DNA from: Cepaea nemoralis
Taxonomy: Eukaryota; Mollusca; Gastropoda; Stylommatophora; Helicidae
NCBI GenBank assembly: GCA_014155875.1
Contig: JACEFZ010013490.1
Coordinates: forward strand, 141,001-205,000
DNA length: 64,000 bases
Direction of reading: 5' to 3'
Position numbers and translations under genes: made by a program. This document shows positions 9,808-21,515 of this stretch, piece after piece. Each line of letters begins with the position of its first letter. The stretch's first letter is position 1. The notes under the pieces are model-generated. The model did not search any database and had not been told where the DNA came from. It saw nothing but the letters and a program-made list of their open reading frames with translations.

Positions 9808-10089
9808 CTGCTAACTACGATATATATATATATATATATAGCTGCTAAAGCTAAATATAGCCTCGTGACGTCTGTTGCGGTGAATTAAAATTGAAGTACC
9901 TTTTTCGCTGTTAATCTGTTTACGTTTAATAGTTTGCCATTGCTTTCTGAACGGCCGGCACTCATACCATTTCGTAAAAAACCAACAGAAGGCTGTCTGT
10001 TGCCAAATCGCCCGCAGCTGTTTTTCGAATAGGGTATGCGGGTCTACACCAGCAAAGTCGCAGCTATTGAGACACTGTGTGTTGGTAGA

Positions 10090-10224
10090 ATCTTACAAAT
10101 ACACCCGAATCGTATATTCGACCTTTATCTTTGGGCTTAGACACATGAAGCCAGTTTATTCAGAGAATGTTTATAGTTTATGTAGAGACAGTGAGAGCGA
10201 GAGTCAGAGCGTGATAGAGAGTGT

Positions 10225-10308
<84 letters not shown>

Positions 10309-10463
10309 ATGAAAGAGTGGAGGAAGAGAAATATCAAGAGATAAGGGAAGGAAAAATGTAAGAGACAGAGACAAGAAGGGGCAGTCAGAGAGAAAGAGGG
10401 TGGGAGAGAGATAAAAATGTTATACAGCTATAGACAGACAGGTGTGTAAATAGGCAAGCACTC

Positions 10464-10499
<36 letters not shown>

Positions 10500-10529
10500 G
10501 GACGGATGGATGGGTGGGTGGGTGGGTGG

Positions 10530-10593
<64 letters not shown>

Positions 10594-10705
10594 CTGTCAG
10601 TCTGTATGTTGCTAGGTAAGCTGTAAACATTCTCTGAATAAACTGGCTTATGTGTCTACAACCCCAAAGTTATAGGTCAAATATGCAATTCGGCTGTGTT
10701 TGTTG
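10090..10705. mobile_element. Fold-back element with microsatellite core
   Basis: Diverged inverted repeats of about 85-100 bp (10090-10185 and 10618-10705) share AGCCAGTTTATTCAGAGAAT and TGTTTA in opposite orientation. Between them are (AG)n (10228-10306), (GACA)n (about 10466-10500), (GGGT)n and (GATA)n (about 10531-10591). No coding capacity. The ends and any target duplication could not be fixed. Confidence 0.6.
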
Positions 10706-11039
10706 ATCGCTCGTGCCATGGGTAGGCCGTGCCAGCAGCCACCTGTCAATTACCTAACATTATCTGACCTCGGCAACAGGAAACAGGTCTGTCAGCAGAG
10801 CTGTCACGTAAATTAAGCTCTAGCGCCTGACTCACGTCTCTGCAGCACGTTCATGTTGCCGGCTATACGTGTTGTTAAGTCCCGGGCCTCGCAGTTGGCT
10901 TACGTAGACATCACAATCTGCCCGAGACTCACAAATGGCTTATCAGACGGAGGCCATGCTCATGGGAAATCCCCGGCTAGAGGATGTGCGGGCGAGAACA
11001 GGACAACTCGGAAAACCCATCACTCACATGTGAAACAGA

Positions 11040-11076
<37 letters not shown>

Positions 11077-11344
11077 TATAATAAAATAATATTATTGTAG
11101 GATGATGGTCGGTACAGCAACCCAGAACGATGCTCACGTCAACTGAATCAACACTCAATTCCAAGCTGGATACAACTCAAGAGCAACGAGAAACATGTTC
11201 ATGTACAGCACGAGAACGTGTGGGATGGTGTCATCAACAAGTTCACGTGGTGCATGTACTTGGCAGGACGTTAGGTCAACCTCAAATGAATTTTCTAGGC
11301 AAGTCTGTCACTGCTTTCTGAACGAGACGTCTGCGGTTAAGTCC
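10706..11344. other. Unannotated spacer with an (ATT)n run
   Basis: Low-repeat sequence with no supported gene. It contains an (ATT)n microsatellite at 11040-11085. Short open frames lack motifs. Confidence 0.4.
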
Positions 11345-14300
11345 AGCTTAATGTCGGTGTAGGGGTTGAACAGCCTATCTAGACATAAGGGCACGGGATG
11401 TTTAATGCCGGTGTAGGGGTTGAACAGCCTATCTAGACATAAGGGCACGGGATGTTTAATGCCGGTGTAGGGGTTGAACAGTCTATCTAGACACAAGGGC
11501 ACCGGATGTTTAATGCCGGTGTAGGGGTTGAACAGTCTATCTAGACATAAGGGCACCGGATGTTTAATGCCGGTGTAGGGGTTGAACAGTCTATCTAGAC
11601 ATAAGGGCACCGGATGTTTAATGCCGGTGTAGGGGTTGAACAGCCTATCTAGACATAAGGGCACGGGATGTTTAATGCCAGTGTAGGGGTTCAACAGTCT
11701 ATCTAGACACAAGGGCACCGGATGTTTAATGTCGGTGTAGGGGTTGAACAGTCTATCTAGACACAAGGGCACGGGATGTTTAATGCCGGTGTAGGGGTTG
11801 AACAGCCTATCTAGACATAAGGGCACCGGATGTTTAATGCCGGTGTAGGGGTTGAACAGTCTATCTAGACACAAGGGCACCGGATGTTTAATGCCGGTGT
11901 AGGGGTTGAACAGTCTATCTAGACACAAGGGCACCGGATGTTTAATGTCGGTGTAGGGGTTGAACAGTCTATCTAGACACAAGGGCACGGGATGTTTAAT
12001 GCCGGTGTAGGGGTTGAACATTCTATCTAGACATAAGGGCACCGGATGTTTAATGCCGGTGTAGGGGTTCAACAGTCTATCTAGACACGAGGGCACGGGA
12101 TGTTTAATGCCGGTGTAGGGGTTGAACAGCCTATCTGGACACAAGGGCACGGGATGTTTAATGCCGGTGTAGGGGTTGAACAGCCTATCTAGACATAAGG
12201 GCACCGGATGTTTAATGCCGGTGTAGGGGTTGAACAGTCTATCTAGACACAAGGGCACCGGATGTTTAATGCCGGTGTAGGGGTTGAACAGTCTATCTAG
12301 ACACAAGGGCACCGGATGTTTAATGTCGGTGTAGGGGTTGAACAGTCTATCTAGACACAAGGGCACGGGATGTTTAATGCCGGTGTAGGGGTTGAACATT
12401 CTATCTAGACATAAGGGCACCGGATGTTTAATGCCGGTGTAGGGGTTCAACAGTCTATCTAGACACGAGGGCACGGGATGTTTAATGCCGGTGTAGGGGT
12501 TGAACAGCCTATCTGGACACAAGGGCACCGGATGATTAATGCCGGTGTAGGGGTTGAACAGTCTATCTAGACATAATGGCACCGGATGTTTAATGCCGGT
12601 GTAGGGGTTGAACAGCCTATCTAGACATAAGGGCACGGGATGTTTAATGCCAGTGTAGGAGTTAAACAGTCTATCTAGATACAAGGGCACCGGATGTTTA
12701 ATGTCGGTGTCGGGGTTCAACAGCCTGTCTAGACATAAGGGCACCGGATGTTTAATGTCCGTGTAGGGGTTGAACAGTCTATCTAGACACAAGGGCACCG
12801 GATGTTTAATGTCAGTGTCGGGGTTCAACAGTCTATCTAGACATAAGGACACCGGATGTTTAATGTCGGTGTAGGGGTTGAACAGTCTATCTAGACACAA
12901 GGGCACCGGATGTTTAATGCCGGTGTAGGGGTTGAACAGTCTATCTAGACACAAGGGCACCGGATGTTTAATGCCGGTGTAGGGGTTGAACAGTCTATCT
13001 AGACACAAGGGCACCGGATGTTTAATGCCGGTGTAGGAGTTAAACAGTCTATCTAGACACAAGGGCACCGGATGTTTAATGCTGGTGTAGGGGTTAAACT
13101 GTCTATCTAGACACAAGGGCACCGGATGTTTAATGCCGGTGTACGGGTTGAACAGTCTATCTAGACACTAGGGCACCGGATGTTTAATGCCGGTGTAGGG
13201 GTTGAACAGTCTATCTAGACACAAGGGCACCGGATGTTTAATGCCGGTGTAGGGGTTGAACAGCCTATCTAGACACAAGGGCACCGGATGTTTAATGCCG
13301 GTGTAGGGGTTGAACAGCCTATCTAGACACAAGGGCACCAGATGTTTAATGTCGGTGTAGAGGTTGAACAGTCTACCTAGACATCAGGGCACTGGTAGTT
13401 TAATGTCGGTGTAGAGGTTGAACAGTCTACCTAGACATCAGGGCACTGGATGTTTAATGTCGGTGTAGGGGTTGAACAGCCTATCTAGACACAAGGGCAC
13501 CGGATGTTTAATGTCGGTGTAGGGGTTGAACAGCCTATCTAGACACAAGGGCAACGGATGTTTAATGCCGGTGTAGGGGTTGAACAGCCTATCTAGACAG
13601 AAGGGCACCGGATGTTTAATGCCGGTGTAGGGGTTGAACAGTCTATCTAGACACAAGGGCACCGGATGTTTAATGCCGGTGTAGGGGTTGAACAGTCTAT
13701 CTAGACACAAGGGCACCGGATGTTTAATGTCGGTGTAGGGGTTGAACAGTCTATCTAGACACAAGGGCACGGGATGTTTAATGCCGGTGTAGGGGTTGAA
13801 CATTCTATCTAGACATAAGGGCACCGGATGTTTAATGCCGGTGTAGGGGTTCAACAGTCTATCTAGACACGAGGGCACGGGATGTTTAATGCCGGTGTAG
13901 GGGTTGAACAGCCTATCTGGACACAAGGGCACGGGATGTTTAATGCCGGTGTAGGGGTTGAACAGCCTATCTAGACATAAGGGCATCGGATGTTTAATGC
14001 CGGTGTAGGGGTTGAACAGTCTATCTAGACACAAGGGCACCGGATGTTTAATGTAGGTGTAGGGGTTGAACAGTCTATCTAGACACAAGGGCACCGGATG
14101 TTTAATGTCAGTGTAGGGGTTGAACAGTCTATCTAGACACAAGGGCACGGGATGTTTAATGCCGGTGTAGGGGTTGAACATTCTATCTAGACATAAGGGC
14201 ACCGGATGTTTAATGCCGGTGTAGGGGTTCAACAGTCTATCTAGACACGAGGGCACGGGATGTTTAATGCCGGTGTAGGGGTTGAACAGCCTATCTGGAC

Positions 14301-17300
14301 ACAAGGGCACCGGATGTTTAATGCCGGTGTAGGGGTTGAACAGTCTATCTAGACATAATGGCACCGGATGTTTAATGCCGGTGTAGGGGTTCAACAGTCT
14401 ATCTAGACACAAGGGCACCGGATGTTTAATGCCGGTGTAGGGGTTTAACAGTCTATCTAGACATAAGGGCACCGGATGTTTAATGCCAGTGTAGGGGTTC
14501 AACAGTCTATCTAGACACAAGGGCACCGGATGTTTAATGCCGGTGTAGGGGTTGAACATTCTATCTAGACATAAGGGCACCGGATGTTTAATGCCGGTGT
14601 AGGCGTTGAACAGCCTATCTAGACATAAGGGCACGGGATGTTTAATGCCGGTGTAGGGGTTGAACAGCCTATCTAGACATAAGGGCACCGGATGTTTAAT
14701 GCCGGTGTAGGGGTTGAACAGCCTATCTAGACATAAGGGCACGGGATGTTTAATGCCGGTGTAGGGGTTGAACAGTCTATCTAGACACAAGGGAACCGGA
14801 TGTTTAATGCCAGTGTAGGAGTTAAACAGTCTATCTAGATACAAGGGCACCGGATGTTTAATGTCGGTGTCGGGGTTCAACAGCCTGTCTAGACATAAGG
14901 GCACCGGATGTTTAATGTCCGTGTAGGGGTTGAACAGACTATCTAGACACAAGGGCACCGGATGTTTAATGTCGGTGTCGGGGTTCAACAGTCTATCTAG
15001 ACATAAGGACACCGGATGTTTAATGTCGGTGTAGGGGTTGAACAGTCTATCTAGACACAAGGGCACCGGATGTTTAATGCCGGTGTAGGGGTTGAACAGT
15101 CTATCTAGACACAAGGGCACCGGATGTTTAATGCCGGTGTAGGGGTTGAACAGTCTATCTAGACACAAGGGCACCGGATGTTTAATAATGCCGGTGTAGG
15201 GGTTGAACATTCTATCTAGACATAAGGGCACCGGATGTTTAATGCCGGTGTAGGCGTTGAACAGCCTATCTAGACATAAGGGCACGGGATGTTTAATGCC
15301 GGTGTAGGGGTTGAACAGCCTATCTAGACATAAGGGCACCGGATGTTTAATGCCGGTGTAGGGGTTGAACAGCCTATCTAGACATAAGGGCACGGGATGT
15401 TTAATGCCGGTGTAGGGGTTGAACAGTCTATCTAGACACAAGGGAACCGGATGTTTAATGCCAGTGTAGGAGTTAAACAGTCTATCTAGATACAAGGGCA
15501 CCGGATGTTTAATGTCGGTGTCGGGGTTCAACAGCCTGTCTAGACATAAGGGCACCGGATGTTTAATGTCCGTGTAGGGGTTGAACAGACTATCTAGACA
15601 CAAGGGCACCGGATGTTTAATGTCGGTGTCGGGGTTCAACAGTCTATCTAGACATAAGGACACCGGATGTTTAATGTCGGTGTAGGGGTTGAACAGTCTA
15701 TCTAGACACAAGGGCACCGGATGTTTAATGCCGGTGTAGGGGTTGAACAGTCTATCTAGACACAAGGGCACCGGATGTTTAATGCCGGTGTAGGAGTTAA
15801 ACAGTCTATCTAGACACAAGGGCACCGGATGTTTAATGCCGGTGTAGGGGATAAACTGTCTATCTAGACACAAGGGCACCGGATGTTTAATGCCGGTGTA
15901 CGGGTTGAACAGTCTATCTAGACACTAGGGCACCGGATGTTTAATGCCGGTGTAGGGGTTGAACAGTCTATCTAGACACAAGGGCACCGGATGTTTAATG
16001 CCGGTGTAGGGGTTGAACAGCCTATCTAGACACAAGGGCACCGGATGTTTAATGCCGGTGTAGGGATTGAGCAGCCTATCTAGACACAAGGGCACTAGAT
16101 GTTTAATGCCGGTGTAGAGGTTGAACAGTCTACCTAGATATCAGGGCACTGGATGTTTAATGTCGGTGTAGGGGTTGAACAGCCTATCTAGACACAAGGG
16201 CACCGGATGTTTAATGTCGGTGTAGGGGTTGAACAGCCTATCTAGACACAAGGGCACCGGATGTTTAATGTCGGTGTAGGGGTTGAACAGCCTATCTAGA
16301 CACAAGGGCACCGGATGTTTAATGTCGGTGTAGGGGTTGAACAGCCTATCTAGACACAAGGGCACCGGATGTTTAATGTCGGTGTAGGGGTTGAACAGCC
16401 TATCTAGACACAAAGGGCACCGGATGTTTAATGTCGGTGTAGGGGTTGAACAGCCTATCTAGACACAAGGGCACCGGATGTTTAATGTCGGTGTAGGGGT
16501 TGAACAGCCTATCTAGACACAAGGGCACTGGAATGTTTAATGTCGGTGTAGAGGTTGAACAGCCTATCTAGACACAAGGGCACCGGATGTTTAATGTCGG
16601 TGTAGGGTTGAACAGCCTATCATAGACACAAGGGCACCGGATGTTTAATGTCGGTGTAGGGGTTGAACAGCCTATCTAGACACAAGGGCACCGGATGTTT
16701 AATGTCGGTGTAGGGGTTGAACAGCCTATCTAGACACAAGGGCACTGGATGTTTAATGTCGGTGTAGGAGTTGAACAGCCTATATAGACATAAGGGCACT
16801 GGATGTTTAATGTCGGTGTAGGGGTTGAACAGCCTATCTAGACACAAGGGCACTGGATGTTTAATGTCGGTGTAGGAGTTGAACAGCCTGTCTAGACATA
16901 AGGGCACTGGATGTTTAATATCGGTGTAGGGGTTGAACAGCCTATCTAGACACAAGGGCACCGGATGTTTAATGTCGGTGTAGGGGTTGAACAGCCTATC
17001 TAGACACAAGGGCACCGGATGTTTAATGTCGGTGTAGGGGTTGAACAGCCTATCTAGACACAAGGGCACCGGATGTTTAATGTCGGTGTAGGGGTTGAAC
17101 AGTCTATCTAGACACAAGGGCACCGGATGTTTAATGTCGGTGTAGGGGTTGAACAGTCTATCTAGACACAAGGGCACCGGATGTTTAATGTCGGTGTAGG
17201 GGTTGAACAGCTATCTAGACACAAGGGCACCGGATGTTTAATGTCGGTGTAGGGGTTGAACAGTCCTATCTAGACACAAGGGCACTGGATGTTTAATGTC

Positions 17301-18505
17301 GGTGTAGGGGTTGAACAGTCCTATCTAGACACAAGGGCACCGGATGTTTAATGTCGGTGTAGGAGTTGAACAGCCTATCTAGACATAAGGGCACCGGATG
17401 TTTAATGTCGGTGTAGGGTTGAACAGCCTATCTAGACACAAGGGCACCGGATGTTAATGTCGGTGTAGGGGTTGAACAAGCCTATCTAGACACAAGGGCA
17501 CCGGATGTTTAATGTCGGTGTAGGAGTTGAACAGCCTATATAGACATAAGGGCACTGGATGTTTAATGTCGGTGTAGGGATTGAACAGCCTATCTAGACA
17601 CAAGGGCACTGGATGTTTAATGTCGGTGTAGGGGTTGAACAGCCTGTCTAGACATAAGGGCACTGGATGTTTAATATCGGTGTAGGGGTTGAACAGCCTG
17701 TCTAGACACAAGGGCACTGGATGTTTAATGTCGGTGTAGGGGTTGAACAGCCTATCTAGACACAAGGGCACCGGATGTTTAATGTCGGTGTAGGGGTTGA
17801 ACAGCCTATCTAGACACAAGGGCACCGGATGTGTAATGTCGGTGTAGGGGTTGAACAGTCTATCTAGACACAAGGGCACCGGATGTTTAATATCGGTGTA
17901 GGGGTTGAACAGTCTATCTAGACACAAGGGCACCGGATGTTTAATGTCGGTATAGGGGTTTAACAGTCTATCTAGACACAAGGGCACCGGATGTTTAATG
18001 TCGGTGTAGGGGTTGAACAGTCTATCTAGACATAAGGGCACTGGATGTTTAATGCCTGTGTAGGGGTTGAACAGCCTATCTAGACACAAGGGCACCGGAT
18101 GTTTAATGTCGGTGTAGGGGTTGAACAGTCTATCTAGACATAAGGGCACCGGATGTTTAATGCCGGTGTAGGGGTTGAACAGTCTTTCTAGACACAAGGG
18201 CACCGGATTTTTAATGCCGGTGTAGGGTTTGAACAGTCTATCTAGACATAAGGGCACCGGATGTTTAATGCCGGTGTAGGGGTTGAACAGTCTATCTAGA
18301 CATAAGGGCACGGGATGTTTAATGCCGGTGTAGGGGTTCAACAGTCTATCTAGACTCAAGGGCACCGGATGTTTAATGCCGGTGTAGGGGTTGAACAGTC
18401 TATCTAGACACAAGGGCACCGGATGTTTAATGCCGGTGTAGGGGTTGAACAGTCTATCTAGACACAAGGGCACCGGATGTTTAATGCCGGTATAGGGGTT
18501 GAACA
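11345..18505. repeat. 54-bp satellite array (about 132 units)
   Basis: A 7.2-kb tandem array of a 54-bp unit: GCACCGGATGTTTAATGCCG, GTGTAGGGGTTGAACAG, then TCTATCTAGACACAAGG. Each unit holds a hairpin (CACCGG, 10-nt loop, CCGGTG). The left two-thirds is mixed and mostly GCCGGTG type. 16140-18050 is almost entirely GTCGGTG type. The last ~450 bp returns to GCCGGTG. Higher-order repeats of 378 bp (7 units), 648 bp (12 units) and about 2.75 kb (51 units) are visible. Because 54 is a multiple of three, minus-strand frames of 604, 813, 90, 185 and 339 codons occur (period 18 residues, LFNPYTGIKHPVPLCLDR-like). They are broken by in-frame stops (near 13160 and 13440) and by 1-bp indels in 16.4-17.5 kb. 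I treat it as a satellite, not a gene. Confidence 0.9.
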
Positions 18506-18509
18506 GTGC

Positions 18510-18620
18510 GAAGAAACGAAAAAAAAAACGAATAAGAAGAAAGAGGAGAGGCAGAAGAAGAAGAAGAAGAAGAAGAAGAAGAAGAAGAAGAAGAAGAAGA
18601 AGAAGAAGAAGAAGAAGAAG

Positions 18621-18675
<55 letters not shown>

Positions 18676-18676
18676 G
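18510..18676. repeat. (GAA)n and (AAC)n compound microsatellite
   Basis: A-rich start, then (AAG)n at about 18555-18620 and (AAC)n at 18621-18675, directly abutting the end of the 54-bp array. Confidence 0.95.
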
Positions 18677-18699
18677 TAAAAGCAACAGCGACAAGAATA

Positions 18700-20135
18700 T
18701 GAAAAAGGCGGCACGGAGTGGACTGACATCTTTTTGTTGGTCAATATGCTTTCCAGTTTGCAAAAGGCTACCTCTGGCATAGCAATTCTTGTTCTACTCT
18801 CTTCAAGGCATCTCCCATCAGATATTATGACTGTTCCGAGATAATTGTACCGATTCACTTGTTTAATTTATCCTTATATTGAATTATGGTATTTTTTTCT
18901 TCTTAGAAGCGCCATAATCTCTGTCTTCTTTCAATTGAATTCTGATCCTAGTTGTTCACTGTGTACAATAATCGTATATTCTTAATGTTGCAGATCCAGT
19001 TCATTGTATGTAGTCAATAATGTATTATGCATACATCTAATGTTATTGATGTTCAGTACCCCAATAGTGATTCCTCTCATATCTTCTAAATGGGACGCAG
19101 AGGTGTTTCCAAGACCCCATGGCCAGGTTCTATACTGGCCAAGACCTACTAACACGTCCTAGTTGTGCGTTCTGGGCAACAGGTCCCTTCGGGGTCCTAG
19201 CTAACGTAGTAGGATCGCTGATTCCTCCGAAGCCAGAGAGTATCTGCCTGCACGGCGAGGAACCACCAGTCTGCACACCAATAAGCCAGGCATGGGGCAA
19301 TGGATACTCACGCCAACCTCAGCTCCGGTATGACATCACACTGATGTTGGACAACAGGATGTCTTCATCCGGCATACAAGACTTCGCGCTGGAGTTCACA
19401 GCTAGCGAACACAAGCAAGCAAGCACATCCTCTACATTTCTAAACATATTTTCATTGCATAGGGAAAAAAAGATCTGGAGACATTACACATCTCTGACGC
19501 ACACCTCTCTTAATAGGCTGATATTGACCTATTTCATCATCAGTCTATATGGCAGCTTGTTGTTTTCAATATATGTTTATACAGGTCTAATATCTTTTCC
19601 ATCAGTTTGTAGGTCTGCGAGCATCTTCACCATTTTGAAAATGTCTTACGTTATCAAAAGCCTGTGTGTAGTCAATAAAGCAAAGATGTAAGTTTTTGTT
19701 TACTTCTATAGAACGTTCAATTACTGTTCTCAGTATACACACAACATTTACTGTACCCTTGCCTTCTACAAACCCACATTGTTCTTCTCCTATTTCAGGT
19801 TGTATTTTCTACCTAACTCTTTGCATGATAATTATTAGCAAAATCGTCGTAATGTGGCTCATTATACTAATTGTTCGATGTTGATCACATTCCAAGGCTC
19901 CCGATTTCTTCGGGATTGCAATAAATACATAATTACATAATTCAGGAGGTATATCTTCAGTATCATATATTGTGTTCGGCAGTCTGGTGACTTGGTATAT
20001 TCCATATTCTTCTAAGGTATTGATCATTTCAGTCATGGTTTTGTCTGGAGCTGGGGGACTTGCCAGTTTTCAGATGGTTAAGAGCATTCTTAACCTCCAT
20101 CCTCAGAATTAATGGACCTTCATTATTATTTAGAA
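18700..20135 (-). pseudogene. LINE reverse-transcriptase relics, interrupted
   Basis: On the minus strand, 18720-18860 reads YNYLGTVIISDGRCLEESRT then RIAMPEVAFCKLESILTNKK, a post-RT segment (Y/FKYLGxxxxxDGRCxxEIxxRIAxAKxAF) seen in many LINEs. 19809-20036 reads IPKKSGALECDQHRTISIMS then HITTILLI, an RTE-like RT motif (PKKxxAxxCxxYRTISLxSHxTKxLL). Stops and frameshifts are frequent. Roughly 18890-19450 between them is unrelated sequence of unknown origin with a 190-codon plus-strand frame but no motif I recognise. Confidence 0.65.
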
Positions 20136-20234
20136 TACCATACTTCCCTGGCTAAGGGGTTAATGACATTTTGCATAATCCCGTATATCCACGTGGGGAA
20201 AACAGCAGCTGCGAGAATCAGCAGCGGTTCGCGC

Positions 20235-20370
20235 TGCGCTGGTAACTTACGGGGGTATGTGAGCCGGTCGTTCAGAAAGAAATGGCAAACTACTGAACGA
20301 AAACTTTCCTAGTACATCAACAGCAGCTCTAAAACGCTGGTGTTGACTGCAACGTCATGTAAGGGATATG
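20235..20370 (+). repeat. Dispersed repeat family, copy 3
   Basis: GAGCCGGTCGTTCAGAAAGA, AATGGCAAACTACTGAACGA and GTTGACTGCAACGTCATGTA match the families at 940-1080 and 9205-9990. Non-coding. Confidence 0.6.
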
Positions 20371-20752
20371 CAACATTTAAAAAATAAAACTGGTCTTCTC
20401 TGTATCATTATAAAGGTCTTTCACATTATATGATTATTATAAGGCATTTAAAATCTGATCTTTTCCTACTCTGCGTTTATGCCAAACTATTATAAGCAGG
20501 AAATATAACAATTAGTATTAAAGAATAAAACAGAGCTTGTGCAATGTTGAAACAAAGATGGAAAAAAACACAGACAATTAATAACGACACAAGAAAAGAA
20601 AGCTTCAAAGAGAATGAAAATATAGACAGCACAAGCAGGGCACACGAAAGATACAGGAAATGAAGGCAAACCCACAATCATCAATAATTCAGACATAATG
20701 TATCACTCTAATGACCATCTCATTTCGCACGTCAAATTGTACAAGAATTCTC

Positions 20753-20787
20753 TCTACTACTATTACTACTACCACTACTACTACTAT

Positions 20788-20846
<59 letters not shown>

Positions 20847-20858
20847 TACTACTACTAT

Positions 20859-20896
<38 letters not shown>

Positions 20897-20897
20897 T

Positions 20898-20936
<39 letters not shown>

Positions 20937-20969
20937 CACTAATACTACTACTATCACTACCACTACCAC

Positions 20970-21023
<54 letters not shown>

Positions 21024-21057
21024 TCACTACTACTACCACTACTACTACTACTATTCT
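20753..21057. repeat. (CTA)n / (TAC)n microsatellite
   Basis: About 300 bp of ACT trinucleotides with CAC and ATT interruptions. Long tyrosine/threonine/leucine frames are artefacts. Confidence 0.95.
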
Positions 21058-21065
21058 AGCAGTAT

Positions 21066-21295
<230 letters not shown>

Positions 21296-21515
21296 TCCTT
21301 TCCACCTCCCCAACACTCACAGTTTCACACAATTTACAAATTTAAGTGGTTATAATCTTCCCCAATTGTTCTCAATCATGGCTCTCCTCTCTACAAAAGA
21401 CAAGACGCTGTACATGTCATGGTGAGATTATCACCAGTTTTAAACCTCATGTATCGCTTCTGACAACTAATTTCACATGTCGGACATTTCCGAGATCGAC
21501 ATATCTAAACGTGTG

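Larger units (their letters stand above)
9274..9900 (-). mobile_element. 627-bp TIR transposon (MITE) with 8-bp target duplication
   Basis: Perfect 26-bp terminal inverted repeats (9274-9299 and 9875-9900, outer end GGTACTTCAATTTTAATTCA) are flanked by identical 8-bp direct repeats TTTTTCGC (9266-9273 and 9901-9908). An 8-bp duplication with GG-initial termini suits hAT- or Merlin-type elements, but no transposase is present. The interior carries, on the minus strand, a TATA-like motif, a 28-codon frame, a (TTAGGG)3 run and two histone-type 3' stem-loops. There is also a (TA)n run at 9820-9840. Confidence 0.85.
9205..9990 (-). repeat. Dispersed repeat family, copy 2, interrupted
   Basis: GTTGCTTATCCTTTACAGGA at 9228 and TAGTTTGCCATTGCTTTCTG with GGCCGGCACTCAT near 9930-9975 match the two halves of the family at 940-1080 and 20235-20370, in reverse orientation. 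The halves are separated by the transposon at 9274-9900, showing the repeat was there first. Confidence 0.6.

Noticed and set aside
13438..15879. 813-codon minus-strand frame as a real repeat protein
   Set aside because: Unit length is a multiple of three, so openness is cheap. Neighbouring units carry in-frame stops and indels, and there is no signal peptide, unique end or promoter. Kept only as a finding about synonymous variation.
11345..18505. CRISPR array
   Set aside because: Tandem units are contiguous with no unique spacers, and the genome is eukaryotic.
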